Below, piece by piece: positions 18,907 to 27,712 of a stretch of DNA of 64,000 nucleotides; positions within the stretch are counted from its first letter, which is position 1; every line of letters begins with the position of its first letter. The notes beneath the pieces were generated by a model. That model had not been told where the DNA came from, made no database searches, and was given only the letters and a program-made list of their open reading frames with translations. The stretch lies in NCBI RefSeq assembly GCF_009177065.1, contig NZ_WEZF01000004.1, forward strand, positions 1-64,000, written 5' to 3'. This DNA comes from Tautonia marina (GTDB lineage: Bacteria > Planctomycetota > Planctomycetia > Isosphaerales > Isosphaeraceae). Made by a program: the position numbers and the translations under genes.

Positions 18907-19338
18907 TCAGCTTGAGGGCGGTGCACTGAACGGAGAATCGGCCGGCGGCAGGGGGATATCGAACGGATCGGTCCCTCGGGGAGGAACCGGAGGGCTATCC
19001 GGGGGGCTCGTCGGCTCGGAAGCTGACGACGAGGAACCGCTCGACGGCGCCTGAGCCGGTGCCGGCGAGGGAGGCTGAACGCTTGGGGCTCCGTTCGGAG
19101 GGGTGCTGATCACCGATCCGGGAGCCATCTGAGTCGGGGCCAGGACGGTTGTTGGCCCGGTGATGATCGGTTCAATGTGAGTTCCGCCCTCGAACGGATA
19201 GGCCGATTGATACGGATAGCCGCAATTCGGTCCGGTACAAGGGGCCGGGAAGTCGTCGCAGGTATCGCAGTGGGCGCACCCGACTGCGAAAGCCGCCAGC
19301 GAGGCGGCCAGGACGAGCTGGCGGGGCCGCGGCATCAT
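18907..19338 (-). CDS. Small Pro/Ser-rich lipoprotein
   Basis: 143 residues. GGAAA lies before a tandem ATG-ATG start (19338/19335). The signal QLVLAASLAAFAVGC ends in a lipobox whose Cys is residue 21, so it is predicted to be lipid-anchored. A cluster of five more Cys (CAHCDTCDDFPAPCTGPNC) follows, then a low-complexity tail of Pro, Ser and Thr. There is no recognisable enzymatic domain. The Cys-rich segment followed by a disordered linker suggests a surface-exposed anchor. Confidence 0.65.
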   Translation of the reverse strand: MMPRPRQLVLAASLAAFAVGCAHCDTCDDFPAPCTGPNCGYPYQSAYPFEGGTHIEPIITGPTTVLAPTQMAPGSVISTPPNGAPSVQPPSPAPAQAPSSGSSSSASEPTSPPDSPPVPPRGTDPFDIPLPPADSPFSAPPSS

Positions 19339-19762
19339 TGGATTTCCTTTCCTCGATCGGCCAGGGTCTGGCCATCCGGTGAGACCCTCGGAGCGTCGGC
19401 CATGCCGGAATCGAACTGCGAGGTTCCGAGAGGAAACCTCAATCCCGAACGTCTTGGCCGCGCCCCGAAGTTCGGAGTCGCTCTACGAGGGGCCGCCGCG
19501 CAGGTCCTTCCGGTCCGGCGACTCTCCCATTGACGGTCAAATCGGCAGAAGCCACGACCGAGGATGAACGGAAATCGCTCGAACCGGCCCTGGGCCGGCT
19601 CTCCTCGATCGGATCGGATCGACCAGGTAAGGTCCGAGAGGTGACAGGATCCCGCTCCGAAACCGGTTCGTCCGGGACACTCCGGCTCGGCCTGCGACTC
19701 CGATTCGACCGACCGGACCTCCTGCACAGTTCGAAGGGGCCTTTTGCGCGATCCGACATGCC
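19339..19762. other. Gene-free interval
   Basis: 424 bp between the lipoprotein gene and the end of the U32 gene, both on the minus strand. Short open frames cross it, but none has a plausible start, composition or recognisable product. It presumably carries the lipoprotein promoter; I could not pick one out. Confidence 0.35.
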
Positions 19763-22333
19763 TCAGAGCACCGCGAGCTGACCTCGGGTGACGCCGTAGT
19801 GGTTGGTGGCCTTCAAGGCCTTCCAGAGCAACCGGGCATCCCGACGGCCGTCGATCGCGTCGCGATAGAGACTCAGCACATGCTCGACCGCCTCCGGGCC
19901 GTCGTTCAGAAACTCGACCCTCAGATGTCGGAGCCCTTTACGGATCAATGCTGGCAGGAACTCCGCGGCCGTTTGCGGAACGGCGTTGAACAGCGTGTTC
20001 CGGCAACCAATATCGGCAGTCAGGGGATGCTCCTTACCCACGCGATCCCTTAGAGACACCTCATGATGATCGCAGGGACGACCGCAATTGGTCTTATTCG
20101 TACCGGGCGAAAGCACGGCGCAAAAAACGCAATGCTCCATGTGGAACATGGGGATTTGCTGATGAATGACGATCTCAAGCCAGGCCGACGGAGTCGCGCG
20201 TAGCAGGTCGAACAACTGGTCGGCGCTCAGGTCGTACGAGGCTGTGACCCGAGCCGCTCCTCGAGCTTTCAGCCATTCGACCGTCAGGTCGTTCGCGGCG
20301 TTCAGGGAAAAATCCGCGACGAACGGAATCTGTTGATGAGCACAGAAGGCGATCCCCCCTGCGTTTCGCACGAGGAGCCCATCGGCTCCTTGCTTGGCCA
20401 GATAGCGAAACAGGTTCGCCTCTCCGGGCTTCTCGATGCGGGTGGTTGCGATCCAGACCTCCGGTGACGCCGCTCCTCGACGGGCGATCCTCACAGCCTC
20501 GGCATATCGCTTGATGTCATGGAAATCGAGATAGAGCGTCGAGACCCCGGACGATTGCGCGGCCTCCACTTGCTCGATGGTCCGACAGAGGGCCAACACG
20601 TTCGGCTCCTCCGTTGGGATGGATGGAGCCTCCTCGGCCGCGAGCGACTGAAGCGACGCTCTGAGACTTGGCAACACCGAGACTTCGGCGATGGATCGTT
20701 CGGGAGCCGTCGCGGCGGCTTCGTCGAGTCGATCGACGAGTGACCTTCTCAGCTCGTTGAGCAGGCTGAGCGGGATCATCGGCTCGCCTTCGAGGATCAC
20801 CTCCAGCGATCGAAGCTGATAGATCGATCCACCGAGCCGATCAAGCTGCTTCCGAACTGCCACCTCGTCGGTTGCGCGAGTGATCGCCGGTTCGAGCGGA
20901 GCGACCGATTCGACCCGTGCATGGTAGCCGGTGATCGTTGTTCCTTCGATGACCAACGCTTCACCGGCGATCGCCCGAACGCGGAGATCGAGGTCCACTC
21001 GACGTTTCGACGGACCTTCGAAGGTCTTCTTCAGCCGCTTGCTCAGCTCCGGATCGTCGGTTTTCCAGAGGCGCTGGCCGGGAACGACTCGTCCAAGATT
21101 GAGATCATGACGGCCAAAGCCGAGCAATGCCGGTCCAGCCGAGAGCCCTTCCGGACCCGTCGCCGTCACTGTCGTACCGGGCCGACGCCCTTTGCCGGGA
21201 CGATCGACCACGTAGACTCGCCCCCCCTGCTCCGGCGCTCCGGTCCGGGAGTCGGCGTCGAGGACCACGCCATCACCGGGTTTTACCGGCGAGGCGAGTT
21301 CGACCCGAAGCCGATCACCGACGACCTCGACCACCCGTCCCAGGAACACGCCGCGTTTCTTCGCGTAATCGCCTCGAACCAGTCGCTTGTGGTTGTTCCC
21401 GTCGAGGAAGCCGTGGCTGAACCCTCGGGAAAAGGACATCTCCATCTCGTAGATGTCGCGGTCACTGATCGGATCGGGCCGACCACTGACGGCCGCGTCA
21501 ATCGACCGTCGGTAGTTTTTGGTGATATTGGCGACATATTCCGGGCTTTTGAGGCGGCCCTCGATCTTCACGCTGGAAACGCCGAGCGCGACCAGCTCCG
21601 GAATCAGGTCGTACGCTGCCAGATCCTGCGGACTGAGGAGGTACGACACATCTCCCAAATCCACCCGCTCTCCATCCCGGATCACCTCATATTCCATTCG
21701 GCAGGCCTGGGCACACTCTCCTCGATTGGCCGACCGACCGCCCAGTGCCTCGCTGGTCAGGCACTGTCCGGAATAGGCGACACAGAGCGCCCCGTGAACA
21801 AACACCTCGACCGGAAGGCGTGACTGCTCCGTCACCTTCGCGATCTCACGGAGCGACAACTCCCGAGCCAGAATGACCCGCGAACAGCCCAGGTCCTCGG
21901 CCATGCGGATCCCCGCCGAGCTGGTGATCGACATCTGGGTCGAGGCGTGGATCTCTAGGTCCGGCGTGATGCTCCGAATCAATCGCGCAAGACCGAGATC
22001 CTGGACAATGGCCGCATCGACTCCCGCGGCGGCAACTCGTCGAACGATTTGCTCAACCCGTTCCAGCTCGGCGGGGAAGATCAACGTATTGAGGGTGACA
22101 TACCCTCGGACCCCCCGGCGATGCAGGATTGCCATGGTCTCCGGCAATTCGTCGAGGTCGAAATTCGTCGCCCTTGCCCGAGCATTGTGCCCTCTGAGTC
22201 CGAAATAGACGGCGTCGGCTCCGTTTTCGACCGCCGCGATCAGGCAAGAGCGATCTCCTGCCGGCGCGAGCAGTTCCGGGCGGAGACGAACCGAAGATAC
22301 TGATGATTGAACCGCGGTTTCGATGGTGGACAC
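19763..22333 (-). CDS. U32 family protein (RlhA-like, long form)
   Basis: 856 residues from a GTG at 22333. The N-terminal part begins LLAPAGDRSCLIAAVENGAD and contains the U32 signature VEVFVHGALCVAYSGQCLTS, followed by Cys in GECAQACRMEY. A long middle region (beta barrel, VELASPVKPGDGVVLDADS) matches the DUF3656 type, and the C-terminal third has a second Cys set (MEHCVFC, TNCGRPCDHH, GCRNT). Members of this class, such as RlhA and TrhP, are now known to hydroxylate 23S rRNA or tRNA bases using an Fe-S cluster and prephenate-derived chemistry rather than act as peptidases. The exact RNA target cannot be told. No operon partner: it is divergent from the PSD1 gene. Confidence 0.88.
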   Translation of the reverse strand: MSTIETAVQSSVSSVRLRPELLAPAGDRSCLIAAVENGADAVYFGLRGHNARARATNFDLDELPETMAILHRRGVRGYVTLNTLIFPAELERVEQIVRRVAAAGVDAAIVQDLGLARLIRSITPDLEIHASTQMSITSSAGIRMAEDLGCSRVILARELSLREIAKVTEQSRLPVEVFVHGALCVAYSGQCLTSEALGGRSANRGECAQACRMEYEVIRDGERVDLGDVSYLLSPQDLAAYDLIPELVALGVSSVKIEGRLKSPEYVANITKNYRRSIDAAVSGRPDPISDRDIYEMEMSFSRGFSHGFLDGNNHKRLVRGDYAKKRGVFLGRVVEVVGDRLRVELASPVKPGDGVVLDADSRTGAPEQGGRVYVVDRPGKGRRPGTTVTATGPEGLSAGPALLGFGRHDLNLGRVVPGQRLWKTDDPELSKRLKKTFEGPSKRRVDLDLRVRAIAGEALVIEGTTITGYHARVESVAPLEPAITRATDEVAVRKQLDRLGGSIYQLRSLEVILEGEPMIPLSLLNELRRSLVDRLDEAAATAPERSIAEVSVLPSLRASLQSLAAEEAPSIPTEEPNVLALCRTIEQVEAAQSSGVSTLYLDFHDIKRYAEAVRIARRGAASPEVWIATTRIEKPGEANLFRYLAKQGADGLLVRNAGGIAFCAHQQIPFVADFSLNAANDLTVEWLKARGAARVTASYDLSADQLFDLLRATPSAWLEIVIHQQIPMFHMEHCVFCAVLSPGTNKTNCGRPCDHHEVSLRDRVGKEHPLTADIGCRNTLFNAVPQTAAEFLPALIRKGLRHLRVEFLNDGPEAVEHVLSLYRDAIDGRRDARLLWKALKATNHYGVTRGQLAVL

Positions 22334-22476
22334 AGCAGGATGACAACAGGATGAACAATGGGAACGGGATGCCGATTCCTTCGTGAAATCGACCGCAAGA
22401 CTCTATCATTCGTCATGGACCAGGGATTCGGCAAGTCGGAACTGAGATCGTCGAGCGAACGCCGTTGCAGGAGTGT

Positions 22477-22505
22477 TTGACATTGGCTCAGCAAACCGTC
22501 ACATT
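22477..22505 (+). promoter_or_regulatory. Candidate sigma-70 promoter for the second PSCyt1 gene
   Basis: A perfect TTGACA (22477-22482), 17-nt spacer and CACATT (22500-22505; 3/6, keeping the conserved A2 and T6) lie 60 bp before the ATG at 22565, in the divergent gap. Confidence 0.4.
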
Positions 22506-22564
22506 TGAGTCCAGTCGCAATGAGTGATCGGCTCGAAGCAACTCGATCGTCTCGGAGGCCTTGC

Positions 22565-24880
22565 ATGAACGGGGACCTCACCCGATCTCCGATGGCAGCG
22601 CTGAGGGTTTTCGTCCTCGGAATTGTCCCGCTCGTCTCGATGGCGAAGGCGTTTGAGGAACCGGCCGCAGAGGATGTTCTGCCTCCCCCCGTCAATCGCC
22701 CGATCGACTTTCAGGCCGACATTCAACCGATTTTCAGCGCTCGGTGTGTGTCATGTCATGGTCCCGAGGCCCAGAAGTCGGGCCTTCGGCTTGACTCCCG
22801 AGAGGCGATGCTCACAGGTGGGGATCTTGGTTCGTCCATCGAGGCGGGAAATAGTGCCGAAAGTCTCCTGATTCACAAGGTCACGGGGTTCGAAGGGGAA
22901 TCCGTGATGCCCCCGAGCGGCGACCCGCTCTCGGACCTTGAGATTGGTTTGCTCCGAGCCTGGATCGATCAGGGGGCCCCGGGTGAGCGGTCCGAATCCT
23001 CGTCACCAACGCTCCGACGCACCAGCAATCACTGGGCCTTTCAACCGATCGAACGCCCCGAGCCTCCCGCGGTTGCGGATAAGTCCTGGGTTCGGAATCC
23101 CATCGATGCCTTCATCCTCGATCGTCTGGAGCGCGAGGGAATTGCCCCTTCCCCTGAGGCGGATCGCGCGACCTTGATCCGTCGGCTTTCGCTGGATCTG
23201 CTGGGAATCCCGCCGACTCCGGAGGAAGTCGATGCGTTCGTCCAGGACCCGGCGTCGAACGCGGTCGAGACCCTCGTCGATCGCCTTCTGTCCAGCCCTC
23301 ACTACGGGGAGCGCTGGGGACGCCACTGGCTTGACCTCGCCCGATACGCCGACAGCGACGGCTACGAGAAGGATAACCCCCGGCCCGAGGCCTTCCGATT
23401 CCGAGACTGGGTGATCAACGCCCTGAACTCCGACCTTCCCTTCGACCGGTTCACGATCGAGCAACTCGCTGGCGACCTCCTGCCCGACGCCTCGCTCGAG
23501 CAACGGACGGCGGCCGGGTTTCATCGGAACACCTTGACGAACACCGAAGGAGGGGTTGACCAGGAAGAATTCCGGATCGCCGCCGTGGTCGATCGCGTCA
23601 ACACGACCGGCACCGTCTGGCTGGGCCTCACGGTCGGCTGCGCTCAGTGCCACACCCACAAGTACGATCCGATCACGCAACGCGAATACTATCAGTTGTT
23701 CGCCTTCTTCAATGCGAGTGACGAGGAGAATCTGCCGCTCGAACCCCCAGCTCCCGACGATTCGTCCGAGGAGACGGACAAGCCCAAGGCAAAAGCCCCC
23801 GTCCCCCATATCAGGACGTTCCGGGAACCTCCTCCCGAGTCCCGACGATCGACGCACATCCTCATCCGGGGAGACTTCCTCCGTCCCGGCGAATCGGTCG
23901 ATCCCGAGACGTTCGAGGTCCTCCCCCCGATGGCTCCCGACGGAGATGACCCCGATCGGCTTGACCTTGCCCAATGGCTCGTCGATCCCGAGAACCCCTT
24001 GACGGCCCGAGTCACGGTCAACCGCGTCTGGTTCCATCTGTTCGGTCGAGCGCTCGTGCCGACGATGGATGACTTCGGTATTCAAGGCGAGCCGCCAAGT
24101 CACCCGGAACTGCTCGACTGGCTTGCCTCGGAGTTCCAGCGCCTTGGCTGGAGTCAGAAGTCCTTGATTCGAACGATCGTCCTGTCCGCGACCTATCGGC
24201 AGGCATCCGCCTCCCGCCCCGAACTCGACGATCGCGACCCTCAGAACGTCTGGCTGGCTCGTCAGAACCGGGTACGGCTGGAAGCTGAGGCAATCCGTGA
24301 TGCCTCGCTCGCCGTCGCCGGGCTCTTGAGTACGAAGGTCGGCGGCCCGAGCGTCTTTCCTCCTCAGCCGCCGGGGATTTCGGACCTGACCTACGCCCGA
24401 AGCGCCCGATGGCAAGAGAGTAGCGGTGAGGATCGCTACCGTCGGGGGCTCTACACCTTCTTCCGACGGACCAGCCCCTACCCGATGCTCACGACATTCG
24501 ACGCCCCCGATGCCAACGTCTGCGCCGTGGGACGCGAAACGTCGAACACCCCGCTCCAGGCGCTGACGCTTCTCAATGACGCCGTCTTCGTGGAGTGTGC
24601 CCGATCGCTGGCCTTGAGGGTCGCCCGGGAATCGGAGGACGAGACCGTTGCCCGAGCTTTTCGGCTGGCGCTTGGTCGCGCTCCCTCCTCAGACGAGCAG
24701 CAGATTCTTGAGTCGCTCTACCAGGAGTTTCTTGCGGACTTCCGAGACGATCCGGAAGCCGTTTCGAAGCTGCTCGGGGCCACCTCAGTCCCCGACGACT
24801 TGCCCTCTGAGCAGGTTGCCGCCCTGACCGCCACGGCTCGGGTCCTCCTGAACCTCGACGAATTCATGACCAGGGAATGA
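22565..24880 (+). CDS. PSCyt1/DUF1549/DUF1553 (PSD1) cytochrome-like protein
   Basis: 771 residues; ATG 22565 has GGAGG about 8 nt upstream and begins an export signal (MAALRVFVLGIVPLVSMAKA). PSCyt1 has the haem motif CVSCH near residue 62. DUF1549 includes NPIDAFILDRLEREGI, GERWGRHWLDLARYADSDGY and a second haem motif, CAQCH, near residue 360. An acidic Pro-rich linker follows, then DUF1553 with NPLTARVTVNRVWFHLFGRA and NTPLQALTLLNDAVFVE. Shorter than the 200-3013 paralogue because it has no golvesin-type insertion. Predicted periplasmic or surface; function undetermined. The DUF1501 gene begins 61 bp downstream. Confidence 0.92.
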   Translation: MNGDLTRSPMAALRVFVLGIVPLVSMAKAFEEPAAEDVLPPPVNRPIDFQADIQPIFSARCVSCHGPEAQKSGLRLDSREAMLTGGDLGSSIEAGNSAESLLIHKVTGFEGESVMPPSGDPLSDLEIGLLRAWIDQGAPGERSESSSPTLRRTSNHWAFQPIERPEPPAVADKSWVRNPIDAFILDRLEREGIAPSPEADRATLIRRLSLDLLGIPPTPEEVDAFVQDPASNAVETLVDRLLSSPHYGERWGRHWLDLARYADSDGYEKDNPRPEAFRFRDWVINALNSDLPFDRFTIEQLAGDLLPDASLEQRTAAGFHRNTLTNTEGGVDQEEFRIAAVVDRVNTTGTVWLGLTVGCAQCHTHKYDPITQREYYQLFAFFNASDEENLPLEPPAPDDSSEETDKPKAKAPVPHIRTFREPPPESRRSTHILIRGDFLRPGESVDPETFEVLPPMAPDGDDPDRLDLAQWLVDPENPLTARVTVNRVWFHLFGRALVPTMDDFGIQGEPPSHPELLDWLASEFQRLGWSQKSLIRTIVLSATYRQASASRPELDDRDPQNVWLARQNRVRLEAEAIRDASLAVAGLLSTKVGGPSVFPPQPPGISDLTYARSARWQESSGEDRYRRGLYTFFRRTSPYPMLTTFDAPDANVCAVGRETSNTPLQALTLLNDAVFVECARSLALRVARESEDETVARAFRLALGRAPSSDEQQILESLYQEFLADFRDDPEAVSKLLGATSVPDDLPSEQVAALTATARVLLNLDEFMTRE

Positions 24881-24941
24881 TCGGATCCGCCTCGGCAGCC
24901 CCCGTGTTGATCTGCCGATTCGATCGAATCCGGAGCGAGCG

Positions 24942-26438
24942 ATGCATCCGATCCTCGACGCCATCCACCGATCCCGACGCGACTTTCTGACCGGTTCGGC
25001 CTCCGGGATCGGCCTGGCCGCTCTGGCCTCGATGCTTGGCGAACAGGGGTTGCTCGCCGCTCCGCTCTCGGATGCAAGGGTTTCCGAGCGGCGGGATGAT
25101 CCCCTTGCCCCGCGCCCCCCCCACTTCGAGCCACGGGCGAAGGCGTGTATCTGCATCTATCTCGAAGGCGGCCCGAGCCAGATGGATCTGTTTGATCCGA
25201 AGCCCGAGCTGAACACGCTCGACGGCCAGCCGTTGCCCGAGTCGTTTACCGAGAACGTCCGGTTCGCCTTCATTCAGAAGGAGTCGGCGACGGTCATGGG
25301 CTCTCCCCGAGACTTCCGCCCAAGGGGAGAATGCGGGATGGAGCTGTCCGACCTCTTGCCGCACCTTGGGCAGTGTGCCGACGACCTGGCCCTGATCCGG
25401 TCCATGCATACTGACCAGTTCAATCACCACCCCGGCCAGTTGATGATGAATACCGGCTCGCCGATGTTCGGCCGCCCGAGTGTCGGGTCGTGGTTGACGT
25501 ATGGGCTGGGAAGCGAATCACGGGATCTTCCCGGATACGTCGTACTCACCACCGGCCGAGGCACCAGCGGCGGAACCTCGAACTGGTCGAGTGGCTTCCT
25601 TCCGTCAACCTATTCCGGGGTCCTCTTTCGGGATCAAGGCGACCCGGTCTTGCACCTGAGCAATCCCCCGGGCCTCTCCCGTGACCTGCAGCGCGAGTCG
25701 ATCGACGCCATCTCCGCCCTCAACGCCAGGCGGTTCGACGCCGTCCGGGACCAGGAGATCAACAGCCGGATCGCTTCCTACGAACTGGCCTTTCGAATGC
25801 AATCCTCCGCTCCGGAACTAATCAATCTCTCAGGAGAGACCGACGAGACGCTCGAACTCTACGGTGTCGGTCGCGAGGACCCCGAAGGAGGCGGACGGGG
25901 GGGCGGAGCCGGCGTTTACAACCAGTTCGCCACCAACTGCCTGCTGGCCCGTCGCCTGGTCGAGCGAGGCGTCCGGTTCGTCAATATCTATCATGCCTCG
26001 TGGGATCATCACAGCAATCTCGATGCTGAACTTGCGTTCAATTGCGGGATGGCCGATCGGCCGGTCGCGGCCCTAATTACCGACCTCAAGCGCCGCGGAT
26101 TGCTCGATTCCACGCTCGTCCTCTGGTGCTCCGAATTTGGCCGCACGCCGCTGGGAGAAAACCGACCGGGCTTCGCGAAGGTCACGGGTCGAGACCATCA
26201 CCCCTTCGCCTTCTCGCAGTTCCTGGCCGGAGGAGGCATCAAGGGTGGACAGGTCATCGGCAAGACCGACCCGATCGGGTGGAACGTCGTCGAGGACCCA
26301 GTCCATGTCCACGACTATCACGCCACGATTCTGAAACTCTTCGGATTCGACCACACCCAACTCACCTATCGCTACCAGGGGCGAGACTTCCGCCTCACCG
26401 ATGTGGCCGGCCAGGTGGTCGATCGCCTGATCGCCTGA
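24942..26438 (+). CDS. DUF1501 family protein, Tat-exported
   Basis: 498 residues; GGAG lies 7 nt before the ATG at 24942. Twin-arginine signal SRRDFLTGSASGIGLAALAS. Family landmarks: CICIYLEGGPSQMDLFDPKP, MHTDQFNHHPGQLMMNTGSP, LVLWCSEFGRTPLGENRPG, TGRDHHPFAFSQFLAGGG and a C-terminal DYHATILKLFGFDHTQLTYR. A run of Gly around GGGRGGGAGVYNQ marks a flexible loop not seen in the copy at 3107. It follows its PSCyt1 partner by 61 bp. A 9-bp hairpin 24 bp after the stop may end the transcript. Confidence 0.92.
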   Translation: MHPILDAIHRSRRDFLTGSASGIGLAALASMLGEQGLLAAPLSDARVSERRDDPLAPRPPHFEPRAKACICIYLEGGPSQMDLFDPKPELNTLDGQPLPESFTENVRFAFIQKESATVMGSPRDFRPRGECGMELSDLLPHLGQCADDLALIRSMHTDQFNHHPGQLMMNTGSPMFGRPSVGSWLTYGLGSESRDLPGYVVLTTGRGTSGGTSNWSSGFLPSTYSGVLFRDQGDPVLHLSNPPGLSRDLQRESIDAISALNARRFDAVRDQEINSRIASYELAFRMQSSAPELINLSGETDETLELYGVGREDPEGGGRGGGAGVYNQFATNCLLARRLVERGVRFVNIYHASWDHHSNLDAELAFNCGMADRPVAALITDLKRRGLLDSTLVLWCSEFGRTPLGENRPGFAKVTGRDHHPFAFSQFLAGGGIKGGQVIGKTDPIGWNVVEDPVHVHDYHATILKLFGFDHTQLTYRYQGRDFRLTDVAGQVVDRLIA

Positions 26439-26461
26439 CGAGTCGCGATTGATCCCATCTC

Positions 26462-26489
26462 CAGGGAGTCCACTCCGTCAGACTCCCTG
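26462..26489. terminator. Terminator hairpin between DUF1501 and sigma genes
   Basis: CAGGGAGTC (26462-26470) and GACTCCCTG (26481-26489) are perfect reverse complements with a 10-nt loop, between convergent genes. No T-run follows. Confidence 0.5.
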
Positions 26490-26529
26490 AACACGGGGTC
26501 TCAGCCCTCAACCCTTTCCGTCCTGGCAA

Positions 26530-27393
26530 TTACCGGCGGAGATGCTGATGCCGATCCACTCCGCCAAGCGCGAGGCTCAGCTTGGCGAGTGCCTGAGCTT
26601 CGAGCTGCCGAACGCGTTCTCGGGTCAGGCCGAGCGATTCTCCTACCTCCCTGAGGGTCATCGGCAGATAGGGATCAAGCCCGAACCGCATCCGAAGGAC
26701 CGTGCGTTCCCGATCGTCGAGCTGTTCAATCCCGTTGAGCGTGCGTTCCAGGTCGTCGGCCTCGATCAACAGGTCTTCCGGGGCTCGGGCGCGCTCGTCG
26801 GTCAAGACGCTATCGATCGCCAGGCCATCGTCTCCCGCGGCCTCCGGCTGCGGGGTCAAGCTGTTGGCGTGGAGCGCCTTCTTCACGATGTTCAGTTTCT
26901 TGGTCGAGAGCTTCAGCTCCATCCCGACTTCATCAGGGGTCGGGACTCGACCCATTCGATCTCCCAGGTCCATCGAGGCTCGACGCCATTTGGCCAGCAG
27001 GTTGACCATGTAGGCCGGGAGCCGGATGGGTTTCCCGTTGTTCATCACCGCTCGCCGGATCGATTGCTTGATCCAGTAACTGGCATAGGTACTGAATCGC
27101 GTGTCCATCGAGCAGTCGAACCCTTCCACCGCTCGGAGCAGGCCGAGGTTCCCCTCTTCGATCAGATCTTCAAGACTCAACCCCTTGCCCAGGTATCCCC
27201 GAGCAATGTTGACGACGAGCCGAAGGTTCGCCTTGACCATGTGCTCTCGGGCTTCCCGATCCCCCTCGGCGATCCGGAGCGCAAGCGATCGTTCCTGGTC
27301 GGCCGTCAGCAACGCGGTTTCATTGATGTCCTGTAAATAGATTTGTAGCGGGGTCCGGGAGATCACTTCCCGGCGCGCGGAGCGGGTCGACAT
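26530..27393 (-). CDS. RNA polymerase sigma factor, sigma-70 group 2
   Basis: 287 residues; AAGGA lies 8 nt before the ATG. Regions 1.2 to 4.2 are complete but the N-terminal region 1.1 of housekeeping RpoD is absent, as expected for group 2 (RpoS/SigB-like) factors. Region 1.2: DPLQ-type start TPLQIYLQDINETALL. Region 2: DLIEEGNLGLLRAVEGFD and the -10 recognition helix TRFSTYASYWIKQSIRRA. Region 3 around PTPDEVGMELKLS. Region 4.2, the -35 helix: TLREVGESLGLTRERVRQLE. It directs RNA polymerase to a subset of promoters. A promoter-like pair and a leader hairpin lie just upstream. Confidence 0.95.
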   Translation of the reverse strand: MSTRSARREVISRTPLQIYLQDINETALLTADQERSLALRIAEGDREAREHMVKANLRLVVNIARGYLGKGLSLEDLIEEGNLGLLRAVEGFDCSMDTRFSTYASYWIKQSIRRAVMNNGKPIRLPAYMVNLLAKWRRASMDLGDRMGRVPTPDEVGMELKLSTKKLNIVKKALHANSLTPQPEAAGDDGLAIDSVLTDERARAPEDLLIEADDLERTLNGIEQLDDRERTVLRMRFGLDPYLPMTLREVGESLGLTRERVRQLEAQALAKLSLALGGVDRHQHLRR

Positions 27394-27440
27394 GGTGAAG
27401 TCCTTGAGCTGTGGCGATCGTTCGGAGACCCGGTCCCTGT

Positions 27441-27460
27441 GCTGGACGCCGTCGTCCAGC
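27441..27460 (-). other. Hairpin in the sigma-factor leader
   Basis: GCTGGACG (27441-27448) and CGTCCAGC (27453-27460) form a perfect 8-bp stem with a 4-nt loop about 48 nt upstream of the sigma ATG, inside the predicted 5' leader. It could affect mRNA stability or translation. Confidence 0.4.
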
Positions 27461-27486
27461 GTGTCCGTCTCACGCTCTCAATCAGG

Positions 27487-27514
27487 ACCATAGGACACAA
27501 GTACGCTCAGTCAA
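27487..27514 (-). promoter_or_regulatory. Candidate promoter of the sigma gene
   Basis: On the minus strand TTGACT (27514-27509), a 16-nt spacer and TATGGT (27492-27487) match sigma-70 consensus at 5/6 and 4/6. Predicted start near 27480 gives a leader of about 87 nt. Confidence 0.45.
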
Positions 27515-27712
27515 TTCTGAAAACCGAATTGATTGGCCAGGTTTTTTCGCGAGGGTCTTTGCCCTGGTCGTCTTTCGATCACAAAGAGTGTGAGACAGGG
27601 CAGACAGTGCCGGTGGGGTTGGCTTGCTTGGAGTCGCATCGAGGATGAGATACACTCGGTTCAACTCGATTCCGGGATGACCCGGATGGCTCGGGAATGA
27701 AGGACACGTTGC

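Larger units (their letters stand above)
27394..27712. other. Divergent intergenic interval
   Basis: 319 bp between the divergent sigma-factor and DUF58 genes. It holds the sigma promoter and leader hairpin listed separately. A promoter for the DUF58 gene was not clear. Confidence 0.35.

Noticed and set aside
23003-24415. 470-residue open frame opposite the second PSCyt1 gene
   Set aside because: Antisense shadow; PSCyt1/DUF1549/DUF1553 motifs on the + strand are decisive.
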